From assembly GCF_000403435.2 (NCBI RefSeq), contig NZ_KE159703.1, forward strand, positions 394,765-458,764: DNA of 64,000 nt, read 5' to 3'. Positions within the stretch are counted from its first letter, which is position 1. Each line of letters begins with the position of its first letter. Source of the DNA: Oscillibacter sp. 1-3 (GTDB lineage: Bacteria > Bacillota > Clostridia > Oscillospirales > Oscillospiraceae). The notes beneath the pieces are model-generated. The model did no database searches, had not been told where the DNA came from, and saw nothing but the letters and a program-made list of their open reading frames with translations. The translations under genes and the position numbers were made by a program. This document shows positions 17,592 to 26,790 of the stretch, piece after piece.

Positions 17592-18302
17592 TCAAAAAGA
17601 CCTCTCTCTCATGCGGCGCAGCAGCGCCTGGGTGAAGTCCCGCTCCCGCAGCCGGGAGACCGGGACCTCGCCGCCCTGGGACAGCGTTACCCGTCCTCCG
17701 CCGCAGCCCAGGACAAAGTCCAGGTTGACAAGGTAGCTCCTGTGGCACCGGAAGAAGCGCCCGTCCACCTGCCGCTCCAGGTTCTCAAGCTTTTCGTAGT
17801 AGTCCACCAGTCCGCCGCTTTGCAGGTGGAGGTAGACCTTCCGGCCCAGAACCTCCCCGTACACGATGTCCCCCAGCGGGATCATCCGGCGAAAGCTTCC
17901 CCGCTGGACCAGAATGCGTCCGCTGTCCCGCCGCTCCAAAGCCCGGAGGGCCCGGTCCATGGTACACTGGAACCGGACGGCGTCCAGGGGCTTGAGCAGA
18001 TAGTCGAAGGCCTCCACGGCGAAGGCGTCGAACACCAGCTCGCCCAGCACCGTCACAAAGATCAAAAGCCCCCGGCATCCGGCCTGCCGCAGGCGGCGGG
18101 CCGTCTCCATGCCGTCCATCCCCTCCATCTGGATGTCCAGAAGGATCAGGTCAAAGTCCCCGGCGTGTTCCAGCAGGGCCGCGCCGGAGGAGAAGCCCTC
18201 TGTCCGGAAGGGCAGGCGCTGTTCCGCCAGATAGGCTGTGAGACAGGCGGTGAGCTCCTCCAGCATCCGGGGCTCGTCGTCACAAAGCGCGCAGTTTATC
18301 AT
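17592..18302 (-). CDS. LytTR-family response regulator
   Basis: With the start MINCALCDDEP at 18302 the protein has 236 residues, the usual length; in-frame ATG 18314 and TTG 18329 are alternatives and none has a clear ribosome site. The receiver domain shows the DDE acidic pair, the phospho-acceptor Asp in LILLDIQMEGMDG and the Lys in YLLKPLD. The C-terminal LytTR DNA-binding domain has FFRCHRSYLVNLDFV. It is the first gene of the operon with the GHKL kinase. LytTR proteins bind paired 9-bp direct repeats; I do not see an obvious pair just upstream. Confidence 0.88.
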   Translation of the reverse strand: MINCALCDDEPRMLEELTACLTAYLAEQRLPFRTEGFSSGAALLEHAGDFDLILLDIQMEGMDGMETARRLRQAGCRGLLIFVTVLGELVFDAFAVEAFDYLLKPLDAVRFQCTMDRALRALERRDSGRILVQRGSFRRMIPLGDIVYGEVLGRKVYLHLQSGGLVDYYEKLENLERQVDGRFFRCHRSYLVNLDFVLGCGGGRVTLSQGGEVPVSRLRERDFTQALLRRMRERSF

Positions 18303-18335
18303 AACAATCACCATTTTACAGCATACCAAATATCC

Positions 18336-18375
18336 GAAAAAAGAGCAATCCCGCTGTCGTGAGACGGCGGGATTG
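18336..18375 (-). terminator. Intrinsic terminator of the ECF sigma operon
   Basis: Read leftwards after the stop at 18390, the inverted repeat CAATCCCGC (18346-18354) / GCGGGATTG (18367-18375) forms a hairpin with a partly paired tip. It is followed on the minus strand by CTCTTTTTTCGG, a six-T run. Confidence 0.82.
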
Positions 18376-18389
18376 TGTTATGAACGGCA

Positions 18390-19211
18390 CTAAAAGAGGT
18401 CCGCCCACTGGCGCAGCAGGGATTCCGCCAGGGCCTCGTCCTCTTTCAGATAGGCCAGGTGCAGATTGTACAGCACTCCGTCCTCCACCAGATAGCCGCC
18501 CATGCCGTAATAGCCGCTGGCAAGGCCGGTGTCGGTGATGACCTGGTACCGCCGCCCGCCGGCGGTGGTGCGGAGGGATTCGCTGAATTCCACATCCTCC
18601 GTGGTTCTGGCCCCGATGACGACCGTGTCCTCGCTGTCCTCCGTGAAGATGGTGGCAAAGGTCTGGAGGCGGACGCCCTCCACCTCATAGTCCACCTCCA
18701 GCTGGATGCGCAGCAGATGTCCCTGGGGATCACCGGTGACGTCCAGCGTCGTCCGGGTCTCCTCCAGGTCCCAGTCCAGCCCCCGCAGGGCATCCAGGCC
18801 GATATACGCCCGGGCCTCGGCGGCGGAGGGGAAGTGTGTCCGCCGCAGGGTGCCGGGATACCAGCTGCTGAGGGGGTTATAGTTCTGGAATTGCCGGGCG
18901 ATCTCCTCCCCCGCCTCCCGGATGTCTCCCGTCAGGGCGGAGACGGGGAATTTCTCCACGTCCGCCGCCAGGTCGTAGCCGGATTGGGTGAAGTCCGAGC
19001 CCGGCGCTCCCCGGGCGGTGAAGCTGTCCAGCAGCCAGGTGCCGCCCCCGGCGGCCACCGCCGCCGCGGAGGCCAGAAGGCACACGCACGCCGCGGCCAG
19101 GACGGTCCGCCGTAGCCGGGGACGCCTCCTTCCGGCGGGGACCTCCGCCGCCGCCCGCACATAGGCTGGGTCCGCCAGCTCCAGCTTTCTCAGCAGTTCT
19201 TCGCCTGTCAT
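18390..19211 (-). CDS. Single-pass membrane protein encoded with an ECF sigma factor (anti-sigma-like)
   Basis: The 273-residue protein has a short cytoplasmic N-terminus (MTGEELLRKLELADPAYV), one membrane segment (about 36-60, LRRTVLAAACVCLLASAAAV) and an extracellular beta-rich domain of about 210 residues. This is the topology of an anti-sigma or sigma-linked sensor. It overlaps the sigma-factor stop by 4 bp (ATGA), which fixes the start at 19211. I see no zinc HxxxCxxC anti-sigma motif, and the outer domain (SWYPGTLRRTHFPSAAEAR...) resembles the DUF4367/lipoprotein-like class only loosely. Function is inferred from topology and context. Confidence 0.7.
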   Translation of the reverse strand: MTGEELLRKLELADPAYVRAAAEVPAGRRRPRLRRTVLAAACVCLLASAAAVAAGGGTWLLDSFTARGAPGSDFTQSGYDLAADVEKFPVSALTGDIREAGEEIARQFQNYNPLSSWYPGTLRRTHFPSAAEARAYIGLDALRGLDWDLEETRTTLDVTGDPQGHLLRIQLEVDYEVEGVRLQTFATIFTEDSEDTVVIGARTTEDVEFSESLRTTAGGRRYQVITDTGLASGYYGMGGYLVEDGVLYNLHLAYLKEDEALAESLLRQWADLF

Positions 19212-19768
19212 GGGTCGTAGCCCTCCTTTTTCAGAGATTCCCGGAGACGGTTCCGGCTTCGGTAGAGGGAGACCTTCACCTTGCTCCGGGTCAGGGCGTA
19301 CCGCTCCGCGATGGCGGCCACGGAGTCCATGTACCAGTACCGCCGCAGGAAGATGTTCCGGCTCTCCTGGCTGAGAGACCCCAGAAAGCGGTTGATGGTC
19401 TCCGCCAGAACCAGGTCGTCCAGGTGCTCCGCGGCGTTGTCCGGGGCGGGAAGGCACCGCTCCAGCTCTCCGGTGAGCTGGAGAAGGGGGGCGCCGCGCT
19501 TCCGGCGGCTCCGCTCCCGGCAGCGGTCCAGCGCCGTGTGGCGGGCGATCCGGGCCAGGAAGGGGAAGAGGTAGTCCCGGGGCTCATGGGGCGGGATGGA
19601 ATTCCAGGCCGCTAGATACACGTCGTTTTCGCACTCCTCGGCGGTCTGGGGGTCCTCCAGCAGGTTTTCCGCCAGAGCCCGCAGGGCGGGGCCGTACTTC
19701 TCGGCGGTGCGGGCCAGGGCGGACTCGTCCCGGGCCAGGTATAATTCTACAATCTGACGGTCCTCCAC
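19208..19768 (-). CDS. ECF-type RNA polymerase sigma factor
   Basis: The 186-residue protein has region 2 (RALAENLLEDPQTAEECEND, FPFLARIARHTALDRCRE) and region 4 (LGSLSQESRNIFLRRYWYMD, RYALTRSKVKVSLYRSR) and nothing else, as in ECF sigma factors. The start is GTG at 19768 with GAGAGGGG nine bases upstream. It is co-transcribed with the membrane protein that overlaps it. Upstream on the minus strand there is a TATAAT-like box near 19850 and GTAACC close to the gene; an ECF self-promoter is possible but cannot be proved from one site. Confidence 0.9.
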   Translation of the reverse strand: MEDRQIVELYLARDESALARTAEKYGPALRALAENLLEDPQTAEECENDVYLAAWNSIPPHEPRDYLFPFLARIARHTALDRCRERSRRKRGAPLLQLTGELERCLPAPDNAAEHLDDLVLAETINRFLGSLSQESRNIFLRRYWYMDSVAAIAERYALTRSKVKVSLYRSRNRLRESLKKEGYDP

Positions 19769-19916
19769 AGGCCATGTCCCCTCTCCGGTATGGATCTCTC
19801 TGCTGATCTAAGCGCTGATTGCGGCGGTCCGGTTACGGTTTTTCAAAAAATTATAGAGGAAAATCCTGTTTCTGTAAAGATTCCGAAGCCGCCCTCGTCC
19901 GGAGGAAAAATTTCTC

Positions 19917-19945
19917 TTGACAAACAGGGGCCCTGCGGATAAAAT
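19917..19945 (+). promoter_or_regulatory. Promoter of the fatty-acid synthesis cluster
   Basis: TTGACA (19917-19922) and TAAAAT (19940-19945) are 17 bp apart, predicting transcription from about 19952, exactly where a large AT palindrome begins. The acpP ATG is at 20016 with GAGGAG at 20003-20008. Confidence 0.88.
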
Positions 19946-19951
19946 AGCTTC

Positions 19952-19986
19952 AATTATTTTAGTTAAAATAATTTAATTAAAATAAT
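19952..19986. promoter_or_regulatory. AT-rich operator palindrome (candidate FabT/MarR site)
   Basis: AATTATTTTA (19952-19961), GT, TAAAATAATT (19964-19973) is a perfect 10-2-10 palindrome at the predicted start of transcription. The half TTAAAATAAT recurs at 19977-19986, 14 bp from its first copy. A MarR-family regulator sits at the end of the cluster, and FabT of Firmicutes binds AT palindromes in fab promoters. The pairing of this site with that protein is inference. Confidence 0.72.
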
Positions 19987-20015
19987 AAAAATTTCGACAG
20001 ACGAGGAGCGGACAT

Positions 20016-20240
20016 ATGGAATTCGAGAAAGTGCGCGACGTGATTGTGGAGACGCTGGGCTGTGAGGCCGAACAGGTGACGGAGCAGGCCACCCTGGAGG
20101 AGCTGGGGGCGGACTCCCTGGCCGCCGTGGAGCTGATTATGGCCCTGGAGGAGTCCACGGGCATCTCCATTGACGATGCCGACGCGGCCAATCTCAAGAC
20201 CGTGGGGGACATTCTCAGCTATCTGAAGTCCCATCAATGA
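20016..20240 (+). CDS. acpP: Acyl carrier protein
   Basis: The 74-residue acidic protein carries growing acyl chains on a phosphopantetheine attached to Ser in LEELGADSLAAVEL (residue 37 region). Length and helix pattern are normal for ACP of type II fatty-acid synthesis in the cytoplasm. It is first in the cluster and has the cluster promoter and operator just upstream. A perfect 32-bp palindrome separates it from accB, which may raise acpP over downstream genes. Confidence 0.95.
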   Translation: MEFEKVRDVIVETLGCEAEQVTEQATLEELGADSLAAVELIMALEESTGISIDDADAANLKTVGDILSYLKSHQ

Positions 20241-20246
20241 AGCCCC

Positions 20247-20278
20247 TCCGGCGGGGGAGGCGCGCCTCCCCCGCCGGA
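20247..20278. repeat. Perfect 32-bp palindrome between acpP and accB
   Basis: TCCGGCGGGGGAGGCG (20247-20262) is followed at once by its exact reverse complement (20263-20278), giving a very stable GC hairpin seven bases after the acpP stop. No T tract follows, so it is not a standard terminator. It could protect the short acpP messenger from 3' exonucleases or partly block read-through. Confidence 0.8.
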
Positions 20279-20303
20279 CCAACCTGAACGGAGAGGAACT
20301 GTC

Positions 20304-20704
20304 ATGACCAACCAGGAGATTTACGATTTGATTGCCTGCTTTGACCGCAGCACCGCCCAGACGATGCGGCTGTCCATGCAGGATTTTTCCATAGAGCTGA
20401 CCCGGGGCGGGGCCCAGGCGCCCGCGGAGCCCGCCGCCAAAGGGGCGGAGATGGCCCCCGCGCCCAGAGCCGGGGAGACCATCAACGCCCCGCTGGTGGG
20501 GACCTTTTACACGGCCTCCTCGCCGGACAGTCCGCCTTTTGTGACGGTGGGCGGCCGCGTGGAGAAGGGGCAGACTGTGTGCCTCATCGAGGCCATGAAG
20601 ATGATGAGCGAGGTCTCCGCCCCCTGTGACTGCGTCATCGAAGAGGTGGTGAAGGCCAACGGCGAGCTGGCGGCCTTCGGCGAGCCTCTGTTCCGCTACC
20701 GGCC

Positions 20705-20711
<7 letters not shown>
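20304..20711 (+). CDS. accB: Biotin carboxyl carrier protein of acetyl-CoA carboxylase
   Basis: The 135-residue protein has an N-terminal helical part, a short Ala/Pro linker (about 35-52) and the biotinyl domain with VCLIEAMKMMSEVSAP; the Lys in EAMKM carries biotin. It shuttles carboxyl between AccC and AccAD to make malonyl-CoA. The linker is short compared with the E. coli protein. GAGAGGAA precedes the ATG, and the 3' end overlaps accC by 7 bp. Confidence 0.95.
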
Positions 20712-22092
<1,381 letters not shown>

Positions 22093-22096
<4 letters not shown>

Positions 22097-22947
22097 ACGG
22101 CGTCTTTGCCAGGCGGCGGGCCCGCCTGCTGGCCATGAAGGCCCTGCGGGACAGCTACGCCGCCGGAGAGAAGACCTTCACCTGTCCCCGCTGCGGCGGA
22201 GACAGCGACCGCAGGCAGGTGGCGCAGGCGCTGTACGTCTGCCCTAGGTGCGGACACCACCTCCCCCTGGGGGCCTATTACCGCCTGAGCACCATCCTGG
22301 ACCCCGGCTCCTTCCGGGAGCTGAACGGAAAGCTCTCCGCCGCGGACCCGCTGAGATTCCCGGGCTACCGGGAGAAGCTGGACGCCGCCCGGAGAATGAC
22401 CGGCCTTCAGGAGGCCGTGGTCACCGCCGCGGGGACCGTCGACGGGCGCAGGTGCGTTGTGGGCGTCATGGACAGCCGCTTTCTCATGGGCAGCATGAGC
22501 GCCGCCGTGGGGGAGAAGATCACATTGGCCATTGAGTACGCCGCCAAAAACAAGCTGCCGCTGATTCTCTTTTCCGCCAGCGGCGGGGCCCGGATGCAGG
22601 AGGGGATTTTGTCATTGATGCAGATGGCCAAGACCAGCGCCGCCCTGGCCCGGTTTTCCCAAAAAGGGCTGCTGTTCATCTCTGTGCTGACGGACCCCAC
22701 CACCGGCGGTGTCACCGCCAGCTTCGCCTCCCTGGGGGACGTAATCCTGGCGGAGCCGGGGGCGTTGATCGGCTTTGCAGGTCCCCGGGTGATCCAGCAG
22801 ACCATCGGAGAGACGCTGCCGGAGGGCTTCCAGCGCGCGGAGTACCAGGATGAGCACGGCTTCGTGGACGCGGTGGTGCCCCGGAGCGAGCTGCGGGAGA
22901 CCCTGTCCCGGCTGCTGCGCCTCCACGAGAGGGGAGGAAAGACATGA
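22093..22947 (+). CDS. accD: Acetyl-CoA carboxylase carboxyltransferase beta subunit
   Basis: The 284-residue protein opens with the AccD zinc ribbon (CPRCGGD... YVCPRCGHH, residues about 35-58) and has the crotonase-fold carboxyltransferase core (FSASGGARMQEGI, TDPTTGGVTASFASLGD, GPRVIQQTIGE). With AccA it transfers carboxyl from biotin to acetyl-CoA. Both ends overlap neighbours by 4 bp. Confidence 0.96.
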
Positions 22948-23759
22948 GCGCACTGACACCGGCCCAGCGGGTGGCCGCGGCCCGGCACCCCCAGCGGCCC
23001 GGCATCACCGACTATATCGGGACGCTGTTCACCGGTTTTTTTGAACAGCACGGCGACCGCCTCAGCGGAGAGGACGGGGCCATTCTGGGCGGAATCGCGC
23101 TGTACCACGGGCGGCCTGTCACCGTTATCGGCACCCGCAAGGGCCGGACGGCGGAGGAGAACATCCGGTGCAATTTCGGGATGCCCAGCCCCGCAGGCTA
23201 CCGCAAGGCCCTGCGGCTGATGCGGCAGGCGGAGAAGTTCCGCCGTCCGGTCATTACATTCATTGACACCGCCGGGGCCTATCCCGGCCTGGAGGCCGAG
23301 GCCCAGGGCCAGGGGGAGGCCATCGCCCGGAACCTCTTTGAGATGAGCCGCCTGACGGTGCCCGTGATCGCCGTCATCACCGGCGAGGGCAACAGCGGCG
23401 GCGCCCTGGCCCTGGGCGTTGCCGACCGGGTGCTGATGCTGGAGAACGCCGTGTACGCCATTCTCTCCCCCGAGGGCTTCGCCTCCATTTTGTGGAAGGA
23501 CGCCCAGCGGCATCAGGAGGCCTGCGGCGTCATGAAGCTCACGGCTCCTGACCTCCTGGGCCTGGGGATTATCGACGAGATTATCCCGGAGCCGGAGGGC
23601 GGCGCCCACCTGTCCCCCAGGGCCGTCCTGGGCGAGGCGGACCGCTGTCTCAGCCGCCATCTGGCGGAGCTGCTCCGCCAGAGCGGGGCGGCTTTGGCGG
23701 AGGGACGGTACCAGAAATTCAGACGGATGGGCGGAAACATCCGAAAGGAGGACCCATGA
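22944..23759 (+). CDS. accA: Acetyl-CoA carboxylase carboxyltransferase alpha subunit
   Basis: The 271-residue protein has the AccA core: IGTRKGRTAEENIRCNFGMP, FIDTAGAYPGLEAE, ITGEGNSGGALALGVAD and the C-terminal LLGLGIIDEIIPEPEGGAH. It forms the alpha2beta2 transferase with AccD. It is shorter than the E. coli protein (319) because the N-terminal helical extension is brief, as in many Clostridia. It overlaps accD and fabH by 4 bp each. Confidence 0.96.
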   Translation: MSALTPAQRVAAARHPQRPGITDYIGTLFTGFFEQHGDRLSGEDGAILGGIALYHGRPVTVIGTRKGRTAEENIRCNFGMPSPAGYRKALRLMRQAEKFRRPVITFIDTAGAYPGLEAEAQGQGEAIARNLFEMSRLTVPVIAVITGEGNSGGALALGVADRVLMLENAVYAILSPEGFASILWKDAQRHQEACGVMKLTAPDLLGLGIIDEIIPEPEGGAHLSPRAVLGEADRCLSRHLAELLRQSGAALAEGRYQKFRRMGGNIRKEDP

Positions 23760-24715
23760 AGGGAATCAAGATCAGAGGCATGGGCCGCTGTGTGCCGGAG
23801 CGGGTGGTCACCAACGGCGACATGGCGGAGCGGGTGGACACCAGCGACGAGTGGATCACCAGCCGCACGGGTATCCGCCGCCGCCATCACTGCACCGGGG
23901 AGACCCACACCTCCCTCTGCGCCGGAGCGGCCCGGGCGGCGCTGGAGCGGTCCGGCGTCTCCCCGGAGGAGATCGGGGCCTGCATTGTGGCCACGGTGAC
24001 GGCGGACAATCTGGTGCCCTCCGCCGCCTGCGCCCTCCAGCGGGAGCTGGGCCTGCCCGGCGACATCCCCTGCTTCGACCTCAGCGCCGCCTGCACCGGC
24101 TTTCTCTTCGCCCTCCACACCATGGAGTGCCTGCTGAACGCCTCGCCCCGGAAATTCGGTCTGGTGGTGGGGGCGGATACCCTCAGCCGCGTGACCAACT
24201 GGGACGACCGGGGCACCTGCATCCTCTTCGGGGACGGGGCTGGGGCGGCGGTGGTGGAGTGCCGGGAGGGCTGGCCCTCCATCGGCGCGGAGCTGGGCTG
24301 CCACGGAGACGAGCGGCTGCTGCGCCTGCCCGGTGTGGAGAGCGGGGAGCGGAGCCTGATCTCCATGGAGGGGACCCGGGTTTTCAAATTTGCCGTGGAG
24401 GCGGTGCCCTGGTGTATGGACCGGGTGCTGGAGCGGAGCGGATATACTCTGGAGGATGTGGATTTCTTCGTCTTCCACCAGGCCAACGCCCGGATCATCG
24501 ACCTGGCGGCCCGAAAGTACCGCATCCCGCCGGAGAAGTACTACAAGAACATCGCCGAGTACGGCAATACCTCCGCCGCCAGCATCCCGCTGGTGCTCAG
24601 CGAGCTGGAGGACATGGGCCGCGTGGGTCCCGGCTCCCGGACGCTGGTCGTGGGCTTCGGCGGCGGCCTCACCTGGGGCGGCTGTGTGATCGAATTCACG
24701 GATGGCAGAGTGTGA
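23756..24715 (+). CDS. fabH: Beta-ketoacyl-ACP synthase III
   Basis: The 319-residue thiolase-fold enzyme condenses acetyl-CoA (or a branched primer) with malonyl-ACP to start chain growth. The Cys-His-Asn triad is visible in LSAACTGFLFAL, FVFHQANARI and YGNTSAASIP. Length is normal. Its start overlaps accA by 4 bp. A 60-bp gap then leads to fabK. Confidence 0.96.
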   Translation: MKGIKIRGMGRCVPERVVTNGDMAERVDTSDEWITSRTGIRRRHHCTGETHTSLCAGAARAALERSGVSPEEIGACIVATVTADNLVPSAACALQRELGLPGDIPCFDLSAACTGFLFALHTMECLLNASPRKFGLVVGADTLSRVTNWDDRGTCILFGDGAGAAVVECREGWPSIGAELGCHGDERLLRLPGVESGERSLISMEGTRVFKFAVEAVPWCMDRVLERSGYTLEDVDFFVFHQANARIIDLAARKYRIPPEKYYKNIAEYGNTSAASIPLVLSELEDMGRVGPGSRTLVVGFGGGLTWGGCVIEFTDGRV

Positions 24716-24775
24716 ATCGGGAATTTTGGAATTTCGGGTCCGATTCCTGAGCATATAGAGAGGAATGTAATTTTG

Positions 24776-25711
24776 ATGAAGCTGAATGAGATTCTGGGGA
24801 CCGAGTTTCCCATCATCCAGGGCGGTATGGCCAATATCGCCACCGGTGAGTTTGCCGCCGCCTGCTCCAACGCGGGGGCGCTGGGCATGATCGCCACCGG
24901 CGGCTGGGACGCGGACCGGCTCCGCAGGGAGATCCGCCGGGCCAGAGAGCTGACTGACAAGCCCTTTGGCGTAAACCTCATGCTGATGAACCCCTGCGCT
25001 GACGAGATGGCCGGGGTCATTGCGGAGGAGGGCGTCCAGGTGGTCACCACCGGCGCGGGCAACCCCGGCAAGTACATCCCCGCCTGGAAGGAGGCGGGGA
25101 TCAAGGTTTTGCCCGTGGTGGCGGCGGCGGTGCTGGCCAAGCGGCTGGAGCGGTATGGAATTGACGCCGTCATCGCCGAGGGCACGGAGTCCGGCGGCCA
25201 TGTGGGGGAGATGACCACCATGGCCCTGGTGCCCCAGGTGATCGACGCGGTGGATGTGCCCGTGGTGGCCGCCGGCGGCATCGCCTCCGGGCGGCAGATG
25301 GCGGCGGCCCTGGCGCTGGGGGCCTGCGGCGTCCAGGTGGGCACCTGCCTGCTGGCAAGCGAGGAGTGCCCCATTCATGACAACTACAAGCAGGCGGTTT
25401 TGAAGGCAAAGGACAGCGACACGGTGGTGACGGGCCGGTCCGTGGGCGGACCGGTGCGGTGCCTGAAAAACAGGATGACCCGGGAGTACCTGGCCCTGGA
25501 GAAGCGGGGCGCCACGCTGGAGGAGCTGGAGACCGTCACCCTGGGCGGCCTGCGCCGGGCGGTGTTCGACGGCGATATGGACACCGGCAGCGTCATGGCC
25601 GGACAGGTGGCGGGAATGCTCCGTGAGATCAGGCCCCTGCGGCAGATTTTTGAGGAGCTGTATCAGGGCGGAAAGGCCGTTTTGGAGTCGGTGAACCGGG
25701 AATGGCAGTGA
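24776..25711 (+). CDS. fabK: Enoyl-ACP reductase II (FMN-dependent)
   Basis: The roughly 311-residue protein has the FabK/nitronate-monooxygenase barrel: TEFPIIQGGMANIATGEFA at the N-terminus, GTESGGHVGEMTTM with the catalytic His, and VVAAGGIASGRQMAAALALG for FMN phosphate binding. FabK performs the last reduction of each elongation round; its place in a fab cluster with no fabI or fabL supports that role over nitronate oxidation. I chose ATG 24776; a TTG at 24773 directly before it lies nearer the AGAGAGGA site. Confidence 0.93.
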   Translation: MKLNEILGTEFPIIQGGMANIATGEFAAACSNAGALGMIATGGWDADRLRREIRRARELTDKPFGVNLMLMNPCADEMAGVIAEEGVQVVTTGAGNPGKYIPAWKEAGIKVLPVVAAAVLAKRLERYGIDAVIAEGTESGGHVGEMTTMALVPQVIDAVDVPVVAAGGIASGRQMAAALALGACGVQVGTCLLASEECPIHDNYKQAVLKAKDSDTVVTGRSVGGPVRCLKNRMTREYLALEKRGATLEELETVTLGGLRRAVFDGDMDTGSVMAGQVAGMLREIRPLRQIFEELYQGGKAVLESVNREWQ

Positions 25712-26790
25712 TCATCCGGGGAAGGACGCTGTCCATCCCCATTTTACAGGGCGGTATGGGCGTGGGCGTCAGCCTGGACCGCCTGGCGGGGGCAGTGGCC
25801 GCCTGCGGCGGAATGGGCACCATCTCCACCGCCGCCTGCGGCTTTGACGAGCCGGACTATGCGCAAAACCCCAATGGCGCCAACCTCCGGGCCCTGGCCC
25901 GGCAGGTGCGCCGGGCCAGGGAGGCGGCCAGAGGTGTGGGAATGGTGGCGGTCAACGCCATGGTGGCCACTACGCAGTACGCGGACAGCGTCCGCACCGC
26001 CCTGCGGGCAGGGGTGGACGCCGTAGTGAGCGGCGCGGGGCTGCCGCGGGACCTGCCCGCCATTGCGGCGGAGGTGCCGGAGAGCGGCGCCGCCCTGGCG
26101 CCGGTGGTCAGCAGCGGGCGGGCCGCAGCCCTAATTTGTAAGCTGTGGGACCGGCATTACCAGAGAGTCCCCGACTTTGTGGTGCTGGAGGGTCCCCTGG
26201 CGGGGGGACACCTGGGCTTTTCCAGAGAGGAGGCCCTGGCGGCGCAGAGGGGACGGCTAAAGCCCCTCAGCACTCTGCTCCATGAGGTTTTGGAGGCGCT
26301 GGCCCCCTTCCGGGAGAAGTACCGGCGGGACATCCCCGTGTTTGTGGCCGGCGGCGTGAAAGACGGCGGGGAGATGCGCCGCTGCATGGACCAGGGCGCC
26401 GCCGGGGCCCAGTTTGCTACCCGCTTTATTGCAACAGAGGAGTGCGACGCCAGCCCCGCCTATAAGCGGGTGCTGCTGAATGCCCGGAGGGAGGACATCA
26501 CGATCGTCCAAAGTCCGGTGGGACTGCCGGGCCGCGCCCTTCGCAGCCCGCTGATAGAGCGGGTGGAGCAGGGCATCCAGCCGGCGATTGACCGCTGTAT
26601 CCAGTGTCTGGTGCCCTGTGGCCGGAAAACAGCGCCCTACTGTATCTCCAAAGCGCTGGTTGCGGCGGTGCGGGGGGACTGGGAGAACGGCCTGTTCTTC
26701 TGCGGCGCAAATGCTGGAGAAGTGACAGTTCTCTCCACAGTGCGGGAGCAGATAGAACAGATTATGAACGAATGGAGGGCCGCCATATGA
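25702..26790 (+). CDS. Second FabK/nitronate monooxygenase-family flavoprotein with a Cys-rich tail
   Basis: The 362-residue protein shares the same barrel as the preceding FabK (IPILQGGMGVGVS, VVLEGPLAGGHLGFS, VFVAGGVKDGGEMRRCM) but is about 50 residues longer. The extra C-terminal part contains four cysteines in CIQCLVPCGRK and YCISKAL, which could hold a metal or iron-sulfur cluster. It overlaps fabK by 10 bp and fabD by 4 bp, so it is embedded in the operon. It may be a nitronate monooxygenase-like enzyme or a second enoyl reductase with other substrate use; the sequence alone does not decide. Confidence 0.82.
   Translation: MAVIIRGRTLSIPILQGGMGVGVSLDRLAGAVAACGGMGTISTAACGFDEPDYAQNPNGANLRALARQVRRAREAARGVGMVAVNAMVATTQYADSVRTALRAGVDAVVSGAGLPRDLPAIAAEVPESGAALAPVVSSGRAAALICKLWDRHYQRVPDFVVLEGPLAGGHLGFSREEALAAQRGRLKPLSTLLHEVLEALAPFREKYRRDIPVFVAGGVKDGGEMRRCMDQGAAGAQFATRFIATEECDASPAYKRVLLNARREDITIVQSPVGLPGRALRSPLIERVEQGIQPAIDRCIQCLVPCGRKTAPYCISKALVAAVRGDWENGLFFCGANAGEVTVLSTVREQIEQIMNEWRAAI

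Noticed and set aside
20247-20278. Intrinsic terminator after acpP
   Set aside because: The stem is perfect but there is no T tract and accB-accC have no separate promoter that I can see, so full termination is unlikely.
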